Of a DNA stretch of 64,000 nt, positions 1 to 10,771 are shown piece after piece (position 1 is the first letter of the stretch; each line of letters begins with the position of its first letter). The stretch lies in NCBI RefSeq assembly GCF_001998865.1, contig NZ_CP019607.1:558001-622000 (forward strand), in the 5' to 3' direction. Under the pieces are notes generated by a model. That model saw only the letters and a program-made list of their open reading frames with translations. It did no database searches and had not been told where the DNA came from. The position numbers and the translations under genes were made by a program. Source of the stretch: Tessaracoccus flavescens. Lineage in GTDB: Bacteria; Actinomycetota; Actinomycetes; Propionibacteriales; Propionibacteriaceae.

Positions 1-516
1 GCTATCCACGGTATCGGCCCGGCACTGGCAGCGATCTTGCTGATCACCGCCGGTGACAACCCCGACCGGCTACGCAGCCAAGCATCCTTCGCTGCCCTCT
101 GCGGCACCAGCCCCATCCCCGTCTCCTCCGGCAAAACCCAACGCCACCGCCTCTCCCGCGGAGGCGACCGGCAAGCCAACTGGGCACTGCACCAAGCGAT
201 CAAAGTCCGCATGTCCCAGGACCAACGTACCCGCGACTACCGCGACCGCCACCTCGCCACTGGCAAGACACTCGCAGCCGTCTACCGCAGCCTCAAACGC
301 GCCCTCGTCAGAGAAGTCTTCAAAGCCCTCACGGGCCACTGCGAGATCCCCAACTACACCGACCTCAGACCAGCCCGACAAGCCAAGAACCTCACCCTCA
401 CCAACGCCGCCGAAGCCTGCCACACCTGGCCAGCACGCATCTCCGAAATAGAACTCGGCAAACGCCGAGACGACAACCTCGCCCACCGCTACCGCGAATG
501 GCTCACCGCCGCTTGA
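1..516 (+). CDS. IS110-family transposase, 3' part (5' end outside window)
   Basis: The open frame enters from the left edge, so only the C-terminal part is present. It begins with a helix-hairpin-helix-like HGIGP segment, followed by the Transposase_20 domain with the conserved GTSPIPVSSGK block; that serine is the proposed nucleophile in IS110-type recombinases, which pair an N-terminal RuvC-like DEDD domain (not visible here) with this serine domain. After the usual end (about residue 120) there is an extra 50-residue tail containing LTLTNAAEACHTWPARISE, which looks like an Xre-type helix-turn-helix. A short non-coding end with AGGAGCATC follows the stop, as is usual for the family. No terminal inverted repeats are expected for IS110. 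Family call is secure; completeness of the element cannot be judged. Confidence 0.85.
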   Translation, partial: AIHGIGPALAAILLITAGDNPDRLRSQASFAALCGTSPIPVSSGKTQRHRLSRGGDRQANWALHQAIKVRMSQDQRTRDYRDRHLATGKTLAAVYRSLKRALVREVFKALTGHCEIPNYTDLRPARQAKNLTLTNAAEACHTWPARISEIELGKRRDDNLAHRYREWLTAA

Positions 517-744
517 CACCACATAGGAGCATCATTTTTCGCAGCAGAACGGCCCGCTGACCAGGAATTTCTCCCGAGAACTCCCGACATTGCGGCCACA
601 GACTCCTCCGCCGCCGTCGGGGAACCGCTCGATCATCTGCGGGACCCAGACACCTCGAACTGCACCGTTCCCACCCTCGATGCCTGCCCGAAGTCGCAGA
701 ACTCGGCGAGACACCCCCGCTGGTTGGCATCTTCGCCCTCGTCA
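517..744. other. Spacer downstream of the IS110 gene
   Basis: No gene is supported here. The first 25 bases (TTGACACCACATAGGAGC and a short T-run) look like the right non-coding end of the IS110 element. The rest has no recognisable protein in any frame and probably holds decayed sequence between the insertion and the SDR remnant. Confidence 0.4.
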
Positions 745-1290
745 CGCTCGCCGTAGGACTCCCTTCGAGGTGCTGCGTGCTCACCCCAGCGACGAGAGTC
801 GGGGTCGCGCCGGTAGTCCTCGATCCGTGCCTCCAGGACCGCCTCGAGTTGGGCGGGGGCGTCGTCCCCGACCACGAGCCGCAGCCGACCGTCTGCCCGG
901 TCTGCGACGTGGGCGAGGATCACGGCCGCGACCTCGTCGGGTGTCGCACCGCCGCCGGTGCCATCGGAGTCGACCGGCCACGGCACCTCTTCGGTACCGA
1001 GCACCTCACGGCGGAGCCGGTCGTAGCCCGCATGCCCGGCAGCACGGCCCGGGTGAGCCAGAGCGCTCCGAAGAGGTCGGTGTCGATGATCGCGCGCGCC
1101 CCGTCCTCCGCGACCTCCTCGACGGCCCCGACGAGCCCGTAGCCGGCGTTGTTGACCAGCACGTCGACCGGTCCGACCTCCCCCAGCAGGGCGAAGGCGC
1201 CCGCACGGTCGCGACGACCCGGTGGCCGGCCGCGAGAGCCGCCTCCGTGAGGGCGCGGCCGAGGCCGACGGACCCGACCCGCTGACGATG
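745..1290 (-). pseudogene. Short-chain dehydrogenase/reductase remnant
   Basis: Pieces of an SDR oxidoreductase can be read in different frames. The start is a dinucleotide-binding turn ([19 protein letters not shown]). Then, after a frame change and loss of roughly 40-50 residues, comes the strand-4 motif [14 protein letters not shown] with the following helix up to LPGMR. A second out-of-frame junction near 1030 skips the whole catalytic YxxxK part and resumes in a C-terminal segment ([19 protein letters not shown]). No single frame spans the gene and the active-site Tyr/Lys are missing, so it cannot be an enzyme. It lies head-to-head with a TetR remnant, suggesting a former regulator/target pair. 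Confidence 0.7.
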
Positions 1291-1482
1291 GAGGGCATCA
1301 CCGCGGAGACGGGAGCCGGAAAGCAGACCCTCTACCGGTCGTGGCCCGGCATCACGGCCCTGATTTCGACGCGCTGCTTGCGGAGTCAGCGGCACAAGCC
1401 GATGCCGCAGGCCGGGCACCGGGCGAGGTCATCGACGCCATCGTCGAACTCCTGGCCCTGTCGAGCGCACCCTCGCGGATCA
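1270..1482 (+). pseudogene. TetR-family regulator remnant
   Basis: The segment encodes the typical TetR helix-turn-helix core ([20 protein letters not shown]), then shifts frame at about 1361, where one base seems to be missing, and continues as FDALLAESAAQADA and EVIDAIVELLALS before it stops making sense. The first 25-30 residues including the start codon are absent: the HTH is joined almost directly to the N-terminus of the divergent SDR remnant, so one deletion removed the intergenic promoter and both gene starts. The ligand-binding domain is also truncated, next to the ankyrin gene. Non-functional. Confidence 0.65.
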
Positions 1483-2540
1483 GCGGTCGTAGACGGGCTC
1501 CCCCAGCGGCGCCTGGGCGGGGTTGGCCAGCACCCAGGTCACCGAGAGCTTCGTCAGCTCATCGATCGCCTTCCTGTCCATGCGGCCTCCGCGCAGCGTC
1601 GCGATCGCCGCGTCCGCCTTCTTCCTCGCCGAGTCGGTGAGGACGTTGCCGGAGCGGGTGTGCGCATCGAACGCGTCCAGCATCGCCTCGTGATCCGAGT
1701 CCCAGTTCGCCCCTGCGTTGCGCAGCAACTCGTCGCCCACCCGGCCGATGATCCGGATCACCTCTCCCTGCACCGTCCCGGCAGGGCCTCCCGCGGGGAC
1801 GAGCAGGTCCCACAGCTCCGCGTAGCGCTTGTGCCACGTCTTCTCGGTCACGGTGATCGGATCGTCCGGCCCGAGGACCCGCGGCGGTTCCGGCTTCTCG
1901 ACGCCGAGCAGCTCGAGGACCTCCTCGAGCGCCGCGACCGAGGCAGCAAGGTCACCGTTGCGCAGCTGCCACTTCCTTGCCTGGCGCAGCGTTGACCGCA
2001 GATGCCCCACCGGTCGCTCCCCCAGCCGCGCTCCGGTCTCCAGCAGCCGACGCACGACGCGGAGGGCCCGCTCCCCCCGTGCTCGGTCACGCCGAAGGCG
2101 GCGCAGTCGAGGGCGTTGTCGCCCCTGTAGCCGAACGAGTTCCTCGGATCGGCACCGGCGTCCAGCAGGACCTCGACGCTCTCCAGGTCGAGCTGCTTCG
2201 CGGCCACCTGCAAAGCCGTCTCGCCGCTCGACGGATGGGCGTCGACCGTTGCCCCCCGCTGGATGAGCAGGGCGACGATCCGGGGGCTGCGGTGACCTGC
2301 CCGCGTGGCCAGCGGTGCCTTCTGGAAGCGGCTCAGCGCCTCGAGATCGGCACCGTGGTCGAGCAGCCAGGTGGCCCCGGCAAGATCGACGGCCCGCATC
2401 GAAATGGCGGGCTCCTCGGAGTAGCCGCCCCGGGCGTTCACGTCGACGGTGGAGAAGATCTCCTCGAGTTCGGCGACGGTGTAGGGCTCGCGGACGCGCT
2501 TGTCGAAGCCATCGGGAAGCCGGTCTGCCTTGCCGTTCAT
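1480..2540 (-). pseudogene. Ankyrin-repeat protein, one frameshift
   Basis: Two overlapping frames together make one protein of about 350 residues. The N-terminal part has ankyrin-type units such as GATWLLDHGADLEALSRFQ, GETALQVAAKQLDLESVEV and VLLDAGADPRN; the C-terminal part (from RVVRRLLETGARLGERPV) finishes a repeat and continues into about 140 residues of unknown helical sequence. The frames join at a run of six C (2073-2078): adding one base restores a continuous reading frame. This is either a genuine frameshift or a homopolymer sequencing error. The gene lies 13 bp after the RNB ribonuclease gene, probably in one transcript. Ankyrin repeats bind protein partners; the partner here is unknown. 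Confidence 0.75.
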
Positions 2541-2553
2541 GTCTGGCCTCGCC

Positions 2554-3990
2554 TCAGCGTCCCGTCCTGGAGAGCTCGACCCTTCCCTCGACCACGTCGA
2601 CCTTGTCGATGCGGACCTCGATTTCGGTGCCGACCTCGTCCTGCTTCGCCTTGACCCGCAGTTCGACCGCGGGGTCCGCGATCTGGACTGTTCCCTGGGA
2701 GTTCTTCGGGTTCACGTCGGTGATCACGCCTGTGAACACCTCGCCGACCCGCGAAGAGAGCACGAGGGCCTCGGTGAGGTCGATCACGCCGCGCTCGTAG
2801 GCGTTGGCGCTGCGGCCCGCCTCGGCCATCTCCTCCGGCAGGACGTCAAGGCCCTCCGTCGCCCAGGCGGGCAGGGGAAGGCCGTTGATCAGCGCGTGGC
2901 AGATCTCCAGGACGTAACGGTCGACGAGGCGGCGCAGCGGGGCCGTGGTGTGCGCGTAAGGCGCGGCGAGCGCGCTGTGCTCGAGGTTGCCGTCGGGCAG
3001 TTCCCCGTTGAACGCGACGTAGCCCGCACCGCGGAACAGCATGGTGCACTTGGTCAGCACGGCCAGCTCGGCCGGGACGTCGGGCGAGAGCGAGCGGACG
3101 AAGTCCGGGTAGCTCATCCCCTTCGGCCACTCGACGCCGAGGGTGCGGGCGGAGCGGCGCAGCTTGTCGATCGACCACTTCTCCGCAGGGGGAAGCGTGC
3201 GCAGGATGCCGACCTTGCCCTTGAGCATCACGTCTGCTGCGGTGAACCCGGTCAGCAGCGAGATCTGCGCGTTCCAGTTCTCCACCGGGACGAGAGCGCG
3301 GAACTCGAGGTCCCAGGTGCCGTCGTGCTGGACGATCTCCTGTTCCGGAAGATTCAGCGAGACGCCGCCGCGTTCGATCTCCAGCTGCTCGCGCAGCCTG
3401 CCGACCTCCGGCAGCAGCTCGATGCTGCGGTGTGCCGTGCCCGCGTCGAGATCGGCCTGCACCTGCTCGTAGCTCAGCTTGGCGTGGTTGAGCACCATCG
3501 CCCGGGTGAGGGCCACGTCGACCAGTTCGCCCCTCGCGTCGAGCCGCAGCTCCCACAGCATCGCCGGGCGTGGCACGGAGTCAGCCAGCAGCGACGCCGC
3601 CCCCTCGCTCAGCACCGGCGGGTGCAGCGGAACGCGTGCGCTCGGGGCGTACTTGGTCTGGCCCCTCCGGTGCGTCTCCGCCTCGAGAGCGGTGCCCGGC
3701 TGGACGAAGTGGCCGACGTCGGAGATGGCGTAGCGGACGAGGAAACTGTCCCCGTCGCGTTCGATCTGCAGGGCCTGGTCGAGATCGGTCGAGCTGGCCG
3801 GGTCGATCGTCACGAACTCGATGTCGGTGCGGTCGACGTGGTCGTGCACCGGCAGCTCAGCGGCGAGCTCTGCCTCCTGCAGCACGTCCGCCGGGAACTC
3901 GTGGGGCAGTCCCAGCTTGTCCTGCAGCAGGGCGAGGCCCTCGCGCAGGTCGTGCGGGACCTCGGGTACCTCTACCCGGGTGGCCGGCAT
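2554..3990 (-). CDS. RNB-domain (RNase II/R family) exoribonuclease
   Basis: A 478-residue protein dominated by the RNB catalytic domain. The metal-binding signature IDPASSTDLDQAL supplies the aspartates that hold the catalytic magnesium ions, and it is followed by the conserved YAISDVGHFV and ETHRRGQTKY blocks. The cold-shock domains found at the N-terminus of full RNase R are absent, and a short S1-like segment (GEVFTGVITDVNPK) closes the protein, which is the compact form common in Actinobacteria. The expected role is 3'-to-5' degradation of RNA in the cytosol. The ATG start lies one base after the stop of the zinc-ribbon gene, so the two are very likely cotranscribed and translationally coupled. 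Confidence 0.9.
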   Translation of the reverse strand: MPATRVEVPEVPHDLREGLALLQDKLGLPHEFPADVLQEAELAAELPVHDHVDRTDIEFVTIDPASSTDLDQALQIERDGDSFLVRYAISDVGHFVQPGTALEAETHRRGQTKYAPSARVPLHPPVLSEGAASLLADSVPRPAMLWELRLDARGELVDVALTRAMVLNHAKLSYEQVQADLDAGTAHRSIELLPEVGRLREQLEIERGGVSLNLPEQEIVQHDGTWDLEFRALVPVENWNAQISLLTGFTAADVMLKGKVGILRTLPPAEKWSIDKLRRSARTLGVEWPKGMSYPDFVRSLSPDVPAELAVLTKCTMLFRGAGYVAFNGELPDGNLEHSALAAPYAHTTAPLRRLVDRYVLEICHALINGLPLPAWATEGLDVLPEEMAEAGRSANAYERGVIDLTEALVLSSRVGEVFTGVITDVNPKNSQGTVQIADPAVELRVKAKQDEVGTEIEVRIDKVDVVEGRVELSRTGR

Positions 3991-3991
3991 G

Positions 3992-4732
3992 TCACAGCCC
4001 CGATTCCGGCGTGCGGACCAGGATCCGATCGCATTCGGTGCAACGCAGGACCTGGTTCGCGGGGGCCCGCTTGTAGGAGTCGAGGTCGGCGATGGTCAGC
4101 TGGAGCTGGCAGCCCCCGCAGCGGCCCGCGCGCAGGGCTGCCGCGCCGAGCCCGGAGGTGGCGCGCAGCTTCTCGTAGACGCCCATCAGATCGGCCGGGA
4201 TCTTCGCGGCGATCGGGCCGCGGGTGGCGACCAGATCGGCCGACTCCTGACGCAGCTTCTCGACGGCGGCGTCGCGGGCCGCGACCTCGTCGCGCAGCCG
4301 GGTCTCGACCTCGGCCTTCTGCCCCGCGATCTTGTCGCGGTGTGCGGTGGCCTCCTCGAGGCGCCCCATCACCTCGAGCTGCGCGTCCTCGAGCTCGGAG
4401 ATGCGCCGCGTCAGGTGCGCCACCTCGTCGTTCAGGGAGCGCAGCGTCTTCGGGTCGCTGATGGACCCGTCCTCGACCCGCTTCTGGTCCCGCTCGAGGC
4501 GCGCCTTGACGGGCACGAGGTCGCCCTCGGCCTTGCGCACCGCGACCCCCAGGTCGTCGACCTCGATGTTGGAGGCGATCAGCTCGTCCGTGACCCCCTT
4601 GCGCGCCTCCATCAGCGAGGCGATGGCCTTGTGGTGCGGGAGGTTGCGGGCCGCGTGCTGCACCCGTGCCACCTCCGAGTCGAGATCGGCGAGGGTGAGC
4701 AGTGTCTGTTGAACCGCGGGTTCGGCGAGCAT
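3992..4732 (-). CDS. Coiled-coil C4 zinc-ribbon protein (zf-RING_7 family)
   Basis: About 246 residues: a long antiparallel coiled coil (roughly residues 5-180, rich in Glu, Arg and Leu heptads) ends in a four-cysteine zinc ribbon, CGGC followed by CTEC, near the C-terminus. This is the family of CT398-like proteins often annotated as nucleic-acid-binding; its biochemical role is not settled. I chose the ATG preceded by AAAGGA rather than a longer GTG frame because a -10-like box (TAGGGT) lies between the two, inside the longer frame. It leads a probable two- or three-gene unit with the RNB ribonuclease, which hints at RNA metabolism. Confidence 0.85.
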   Translation of the reverse strand: MLAEPAVQQTLLTLADLDSEVARVQHAARNLPHHKAIASLMEARKGVTDELIASNIEVDDLGVAVRKAEGDLVPVKARLERDQKRVEDGSISDPKTLRSLNDEVAHLTRRISELEDAQLEVMGRLEEATAHRDKIAGQKAEVETRLRDEVAARDAAVEKLRQESADLVATRGPIAAKIPADLMGVYEKLRATSGLGAAALRAGRCGGCQLQLTIADLDSYKRAPANQVLRCTECDRILVRTPESGL

Positions 4733-4764
4733 CAGCAATCCTTTATCCAGTTGGGGGTGGGACA

Positions 4765-4770
4765 ACCCTA
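4765..4770 (-). promoter_or_regulatory. Candidate -10 box of the zinc-ribbon/RNB unit
   Basis: TAGGGT on the minus strand, 32 bases before the chosen ATG, leaves room for a short leader with the AAAGGA ribosome-binding site. No convincing -35 is seen. Confidence 0.4.
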
Positions 4771-4795
4771 GCGCCACCGGGCGAGGCAGCTGCCC

Positions 4796-6148
<1,353 letters not shown>

Positions 6149-6155
6149 GCAGGAC

Positions 6156-6161
6156 ACCCTA
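6156..6161 (-). promoter_or_regulatory. -10 box of glmM (leaderless arrangement)
   Basis: TAGGGT followed by seven bases and then the GTG start. Transcription would begin at or next to the start codon. Confidence 0.5.
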
Positions 6162-6212
6162 TCCGAAACGCTCGACACCACTGAGCGGACGCACGCCCCC
6201 AGGGGAAGACGA

Positions 6213-6242
6213 AAACGCCCACCCCCGCAGGGATGGGCGTTT
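6213..6242 (-). terminator. Terminator after rpsI
   Basis: Inverted repeat AAACGCCCA / TGGGCGTTT with an extra inner CCC/GGG pairing, followed on the minus strand by a short T tract. It ends the rplM-rpsI transcript before glmM. Confidence 0.75.
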
Positions 6243-6253
6243 CGAGGCAGCGA

Positions 6254-6775
6254 TCAGCGCTTGCTGTACTGCGGAGCCTTACGGGCCTTCTTGAGACCGG
6301 CCTTCTTGCGCTCGATGACGCGGGCGTCACGGGTGAGCATGCCTGCCTTCTTCAGCGCGGCGCGCGAGGCCTCGGCGTCGACCTCGTTCAGCGCACGGGC
6401 GACACCCAGACGAAGCGCACCGGCCTGGCCGGTGATGCCGCCGCCGTCGATGCGGGCGATGACGTCGTAGGAACCGGCGACACCGGCGACCACGAAGGGA
6501 TCGCTCACGTGCTGCTGGTGCACCTTGTTCGGGAAGTACTCCTCGAGGGTGCGGCCGTTGATCTTCCACGAGCCGGAGCCCGGGACGATGCGGACGCGGG
6601 CGACGGCCTCCTTGCGGCGGCCGGTGCCGTAGCCGGGAGCCACGACGGCCGGGCGGACCTCGGCGCCTGCAGCGGCGGCCGGGTTCGAGTCGGAGCGGTA
6701 CGCGATCTCGCGGTCCTGCTCGTCAACGAAAGGCGTGATCTCTTCGGCGACGGTCTCTTCGACAATCTCGGTCAT
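6254..6775 (-). CDS. rpsI: Ribosomal protein S9 (uS9)
   Basis: The core matches S9: [13 protein letters not shown], the [19 protein letters not shown] block, and the invariant basic end [12 protein letters not shown] whose last residues reach the P-site tRNA. About 45 residues of acidic, non-conserved sequence precede the core, as is common in actinobacterial S9. The ATG giving MTEIVEE was chosen; further upstream the frame overlaps rplM and is not conserved. The gene follows rplM by 11 bases, and the pair forms a conserved two-gene operon. Confidence 0.97.
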   Translation of the reverse strand: MTEIVEETVAEEITPFVDEQDREIAYRSDSNPAAAAGAEVRPAVVAPGYGTGRRKEAVARVRIVPGSGSWKINGRTLEEYFPNKVHQQHVSDPFVVAGVAGSYDVIARIDGGGITGQAGALRLGVARALNEVDAEASRAALKKAGMLTRDARVIERKKAGLKKARKAPQYSKR

Positions 6776-6786
6776 CTGATTCTCAC

Positions 6787-7230
6787 TCACTGGGCGATCT
6801 GGGTGATCTCGTAGGGCTGCGGCTTCTGCGCAGTGTGCGGGTGCTCCGGGCCGGCGTAGACCTTGAGCTTGCCCATGAGCTGACGGCTCAGCTTGTTCTT
6901 GGGCAGCATGCCCCACACGGCGCGCTCGACGGCCTTGCGCGGATCCTTCTCGAGGAGCTCGCCGATCGAGATGGACTTGAGTCCACCCGGGCGACCCGAG
7001 TGCGAGTAGCGCATCGACTGCGTGGCCTTGTTGCCGGTGACGGCAATCTTGGAGGCGTTGACGATGACGACGAAGTCACCACCGTCGACGTGGGGGGCGA
7101 AGGTGGCCTTGTGCTTGCCCCGGAGCAGGGTCGCAGCGGCCACGGCGAGACGACCGAGGACAATGTCCTCGGCGTCGATCACATGCCAGTTCCGGGCGAT
7201 TTCGCCTGGCTTCGGGGTGTACGTAGACAC
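6787..7230 (-). CDS. rplM: Ribosomal protein L13 (uL13)
   Basis: A 147-residue 50S subunit protein with the standard [14 protein letters not shown] opening, the [10 protein letters not shown] segment and [11 protein letters not shown] near the end. Start choice: GTG giving [10 protein letters not shown], which lines up with the normal N-terminus; no strong ribosome-binding site is next to it, so this start is slightly uncertain. It heads the rplM-rpsI operon, with two candidate sigma-70-type promoters upstream. Confidence 0.96.
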   Translation of the reverse strand: MSTYTPKPGEIARNWHVIDAEDIVLGRLAVAAATLLRGKHKATFAPHVDGGDFVVIVNASKIAVTGNKATQSMRYSHSGRPGGLKSISIGELLEKDPRKAVERAVWGMLPKNKLSRQLMGKLKVYAGPEHPHTAQKPQPYEITQIAQ

Positions 7231-7327
7231 GGAGGCAGACCAACTTCCATTCAATGTGAAACCTGTGCAATGCGGCGGCGGCGACGACTCGAAGTCGCAC
7301 AAGCCACACCGCGCGCAACAGCTACCT

Positions 7328-7356
7328 AGCTTAGGACGGCAGAGCCCTCAGCGCAA
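7328..7356 (-). promoter_or_regulatory. Promoter P1 of rplM-rpsI
   Basis: Minus strand: TTGCGC, 17-base spacer, TAAGCT. Both hexamers and the spacing fit the housekeeping sigma factor. It gives a leader of about 90 bases before rplM. Confidence 0.65.
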
Positions 7357-7386
7357 AATCGAGGACGCCACCGAGGCAGCCAGCCC

Positions 7387-7416
7387 AGCTTACCCGGGGG
7401 TGCCCGTCCGGACCAA
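7387..7416 (-). promoter_or_regulatory. Possible promoter P2 of rplM-rpsI
   Basis: Minus strand: TTGGTC, 18-base spacer, TAAGCT. A second copy of the same -10 hexamer as P1, about 60 bases upstream; tandem promoters are usual for ribosomal protein operons. Confidence 0.45.
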
Positions 7417-7428
7417 TGCGACGGGGAC

Positions 7429-7434
7429 TAACGT
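7429..7434 (+). promoter_or_regulatory. -10 box of the EF-G-like gene (leaderless arrangement)
   Basis: TAACGT, then exactly six bases, then the ATG. There is no ribosome-binding site at normal distance. The same spacing recurs before several other genes in the window. Confidence 0.55.
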
Positions 7435-7440
7435 ATCGTC

Positions 7441-9522
7441 ATGGCCTCAAAGACGAGTCCCCGGATCGCCGTGACGTCCCCCGACGATGTACGCAACGTC
7501 GTCCTCGTTGGCGCGAGCGGCTCGGGAAAGACGACCCTGTTCGAACACCTGCTGCGCGCCCGGATCGACGGCTACCGCGGAGAGAAGGACACCCCCGAGC
7601 GGGGAGCCTCCCTCACCCTCGCGTCGATCCCCGCGAACGACGTCCAGATCAACCTGCTCGACGCGCCGGGTCACCCGGACTTCGTGGGCGAGTTGAGAGC
7701 CGGGCTCCGCGCCGCCGACGCCGCCATCTTCGTGATCCCCGCCGGTGACGACATCGACCCGACCACCGTCGCGCTCTGGGAGGAGTGCGATCAGGTCTCC
7801 ATGCCGAGGATCATCGCGATCACCAAGCTCGACCAGGGAAGGGCGAGCTTCGACGACATGGTCGCGGCCTGCGTCTCCACCCTCGGCGAGGGCGTCATCC
7901 CCGCGCTGATCCCGCTGACGGTCGACGGCGCGAACGTCGGAAACCTCTCCCTGTTGAACAAGCGCGCGCACGACTACTCGGGCGGGACCCGCGTCTCGCG
8001 CGACTCGACACCGGAGGAACTGGCGCTGATCGACGAGCTGCGCGCGCCGCTGCTCGAGGCGATCATCACCGAGGTGCAGGACGACGACCTGATGGAGCGC
8101 TACCTGGAGGGCGAGGAGATCGCCGTCGAGGAGGCGCACGCCTCCCTGCTCAGGGCGGTCACCGGAGCCCGCTTCTTCCCGCTGCTTCCCGCGCACACCA
8201 CGAGCGACAAGGGCACCGAGGAACTGCTGCGCTGGATCGAGAAGGGCTTCCCGCCGCCGACCCTGCACCCCGTTCCCTCCACCACGACCCCGAACGGCGC
8301 GACGCTGCCGCCCGTCACCTGCGACCCAGACGGGCCGCTCGTCGCCCAGGTGATCCGCACCACCTCCGACAACTACTCGGGCCGCACCGCCCTCGTGCGG
8401 GTGTTCTCGGGTCAGCTCAAGGGCGATGATGTCGTGCGCGTCTCAGGACACCGCGAGCTCTTCGGGGCAGACGCCGATCCTCTCCATCCGGACCATGACG
8501 ATGAGGAACGCGTCGGCCCCCTCTCTGCCCCCGCCGGGCTCGAGTTCGCGCCGCTGCAGCGTGCCATCGCGGGCGAGATCGTGCTGGTCAGCCGGCTCTC
8601 GAGGGCCGAGACCGGCGACACGCTGTCCGAGGTCGAACGCCCCGCGCTCGTCGAACCGTGGGAGCTGCCGCGCCCGCTGCTCCCGATCGCCCTGAAGGCG
8701 ACCACCCGCGGCGACTCCGACAAGCTCACCGGCGCGCTGCACCGCCTCTCCCTCGAGGACGCCAGCGTCCGGCTCGAACGCAACGCCGAGACCGAGCAGC
8801 AGATCCTGTGGGTGATGGGCCAGGCCCAGAAGGACCTCGCCCTGACCCACCTGACCGAGAAGCTCGGCCTCAAGGTGGTCGAGGAGCCGGTGAGGGTCGC
8901 GATGCGCGAGACCTTCCTCGGACCGGTCAAGGGCCTCGGCCGCAACGTGAAGCAGTCGGGCGGCCACGGGCAGTACGCCGTGTGCAACATCGAGGTCACC
9001 CCGCTCGAGCGGGGCGCCGGGTTCGAGTTCGTCGACAAGGTCGTCGGCGGGGCCGTGCCGCGCGCCTACATCGCATCCGTGGAGAAGGGCGTCGTCCAGC
9101 AGATGGCCCAGGGCACCCGGTTCGGGGTGCCGACGGTGGACCTGCGGGTGACGCTCTACGACGGGAAGGCCCACTCCGTCGACTCCTCGGACATGGCCTT
9201 CCAGGTCGCCGGGCAGTTGGCGCTGCGCGACGCGGCGGACAAGGGGAAGGTCGGGCTGCTCGAACCGATCGACAAGGTCGTGGTCAGCGTCGCCGACGCC
9301 CACCTCGGCGCGGTGCTCACCGACCTCGGCTCGCGCAGGGCGCAGGTGCTCGGCAGCGACCTCGACGGAGTCGGCCACGCGAGCGTCGAGGCGCTCGTGC
9401 CGCAGATCGAGCTGGTCAGCTACCCGGTCGACCTGCGCGGCCTCGCCCAGGGCACGGGCTCATTCACCCGCGCGTTCCACGGTTACGAGCTGATGCCCGA
9501 GGAGCTCTGGCCCGAGCGGTAG
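7441..9522 (+). CDS. EF-G-like translational GTPase (FusA2/EF-G2 type)
   Basis: A 693-residue protein with the EF-G layout: G domain, domain II, and C-terminal domains III-V (conserved GGHGQYAV block and a final EFG_C fold near [16 protein letters not shown]). G1 is GASGSGKTT and G3 DAPGH, but G4 reads ITKLD instead of the NKxD of canonical EF-G, and the G1 loop lacks the AHxDxGKTT form. These changes are typical of the second, non-essential EF-G paralogue of Actinobacteria (for example FusA2 of mycobacteria), whose role in translation or recycling is unclear. It overlaps the end of the convergent coaBC gene by 40 bases. Confidence 0.92.
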   Translation: MASKTSPRIAVTSPDDVRNVVLVGASGSGKTTLFEHLLRARIDGYRGEKDTPERGASLTLASIPANDVQINLLDAPGHPDFVGELRAGLRAADAAIFVIPAGDDIDPTTVALWEECDQVSMPRIIAITKLDQGRASFDDMVAACVSTLGEGVIPALIPLTVDGANVGNLSLLNKRAHDYSGGTRVSRDSTPEELALIDELRAPLLEAIITEVQDDDLMERYLEGEEIAVEEAHASLLRAVTGARFFPLLPAHTTSDKGTEELLRWIEKGFPPPTLHPVPSTTTPNGATLPPVTCDPDGPLVAQVIRTTSDNYSGRTALVRVFSGQLKGDDVVRVSGHRELFGADADPLHPDHDDEERVGPLSAPAGLEFAPLQRAIAGEIVLVSRLSRAETGDTLSEVERPALVEPWELPRPLLPIALKATTRGDSDKLTGALHRLSLEDASVRLERNAETEQQILWVMGQAQKDLALTHLTEKLGLKVVEEPVRVAMRETFLGPVKGLGRNVKQSGGHGQYAVCNIEVTPLERGAGFEFVDKVVGGAVPRAYIASVEKGVVQQMAQGTRFGVPTVDLRVTLYDGKAHSVDSSDMAFQVAGQLALRDAADKGKVGLLEPIDKVVVSVADAHLGAVLTDLGSRRAQVLGSDLDGVGHASVEALVPQIELVSYPVDLRGLAQGTGSFTRAFHGYELMPEELWPER

Positions 9523-10709
9523 GAGACGACGGCGTCCAGCAGCGCATCGGCGACCGCGCGCTTGGACCCGGCCGCGTCGGCGACCACCTCGTCGGTCCTG
9601 TCGAGGACGATGAGGTGGTTGTCGGTGGCCTCGAACCCCTTCGTCCAGCCGACCTCGTTGACGGCGAGCAGGTCGGCCCCCTTGCGACGGAGCTTCCTGC
9701 GCCCGCGCTCCAGCAGTTCCTCCCCCGTGCCCGTCTCGGCGGCGAAGCCGACGATGGTCTGTCCCTCGCGGCGGCGCTCGACCAGCCCCTTCAGGATGTC
9801 GGCGTTCTCGACGAGCGAGAGGCTGGGGATGCCGCCGTCCTCCTTCGTCAACTTGCCCTGCGAGACCTCCGCGACCCGGAAGTCGGCGACGGCCGCCGAC
9901 ATCACTACGACGTCGGCCTCGGCGGCGAGTCGGTCCATGGCCTCCCCCAGTTCGGCCGCGGTGCCGACCGTCGTGACCTCGACACCCCTTCCAGCGTCGG
10001 CCAGAACGGCGGACTCGATGTTCGCCGCAGCGAGCAGGACCCTCGCCCCGCGCTCAGCCGCGGCCGCGGCCACCGCGACGCCCTGTCTTCCGCTCGACCG
10101 GTTCCCGAGGTAGCGGACCGGGTCGATCGGTTCGCGGGTGCCGCCCGCCGACACCGCGAAGGTGAGCCCCTCCAGGTCCCTGGTCAGAGCGAGCAGCTCG
10201 TCGATCCGGGCCTGGATTGCCTCTGGCTCGCTCATCCGGCCCGGGCCCGAGTCGCCGCCGGTGAGCGGGCCGTCCTCGGGACCGATCACGTGCACACCCC
10301 TCGCGCGCAGGGTCTCCAGGTTCGCGACGGTGGCCGGGTGGCGCCACATCTCGGTGTGCATCGCCGGGGCGACAAGGACCGTCGCCTGGGTGGCGAGCAG
10401 CGTGGTGCCGAGCAGGTCGGAGGCGAGACCGGCCGCCATGGAGGCGAGCGTGTTGGCGGTGGCCGGGGCCACCACGACGAGGTCGGCCTGCTGGCCGAGC
10501 GCCACGTGCCGCACGCGTGGCACGTCGTCGTGCACGGAGGTGGTGACCGAGTTACGGCTGATCGACTCCCAGGTCGGCAGTCCGACGAACCGCAGCGCGT
10601 CCTCCGTCGGCACCACGTGCACGTCGTGCCCGGCGCCGATCAGCAGCCGGACCAGGTGCACGCTCTTGTAGGCGGCGATGCCGCCCGTGACTCCCACCAC
10701 GATGAACAT
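9483..10709 (-). CDS. coaBC: Bifunctional phosphopantothenoylcysteine synthetase/decarboxylase
   Basis: Two steps of coenzyme A synthesis in one 408-residue protein. The N-terminal CoaC half is a flavoprotein decarboxylase: [12 protein letters not shown] binds FMN, the histidine in RVRHVALG is the catalytic one, and PAMHTEMW corresponds to the substrate-binding PxMNxxMW motif (His for Asn is a variant I recall from actinobacterial members). The C-terminal CoaB half starts near [22 protein letters not shown] and joins cysteine to phosphopantothenate using CTP. Its last 13 codons overlap the end of the EF-G-like gene on the other strand. Full length and intact. Confidence 0.95.
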   Translation of the reverse strand: MFIVVGVTGGIAAYKSVHLVRLLIGAGHDVHVVPTEDALRFVGLPTWESISRNSVTTSVHDDVPRVRHVALGQQADLVVVAPATANTLASMAAGLASDLLGTTLLATQATVLVAPAMHTEMWRHPATVANLETLRARGVHVIGPEDGPLTGGDSGPGRMSEPEAIQARIDELLALTRDLEGLTFAVSAGGTREPIDPVRYLGNRSSGRQGVAVAAAAAERGARVLLAAANIESAVLADAGRGVEVTTVGTAAELGEAMDRLAAEADVVVMSAAVADFRVAEVSQGKLTKEDGGIPSLSLVENADILKGLVERRREGQTIVGFAAETGTGEELLERGRRKLRRKGADLLAVNEVGWTKGFEATDNHLIVLDRTDEVVADAAGSKRAVADALLDAVVSYRSGQSSSGISS

Positions 10710-10759
10710 GGCCTCGATTGTTCCACCAACCGACGGGGAGGGGCGCTCCGCGACGGTTA

Positions 10760-10765
10760 TAGGCT
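10760..10765 (+). promoter_or_regulatory. -10 box of the NRDE-family gene (leaderless arrangement)
   Basis: TAGGCT followed by six bases and the ATG; no ribosome-binding site. Confidence 0.5.
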
Positions 10766-10771
10766 TCCGGC

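Noticed and set aside
2500..4461. Long open frame of about 650 codons on the plus strand
   Set aside because: It is antisense to the RNB ribonuclease and zinc-ribbon genes, has no protein-like motifs and results from GC-rich codon usage.
4733..4777. Longer N-terminus of the zinc-ribbon protein
   Set aside because: The added residues are not conserved and contain the -10-like TAGGGT; the downstream ATG has a good ribosome-binding site.
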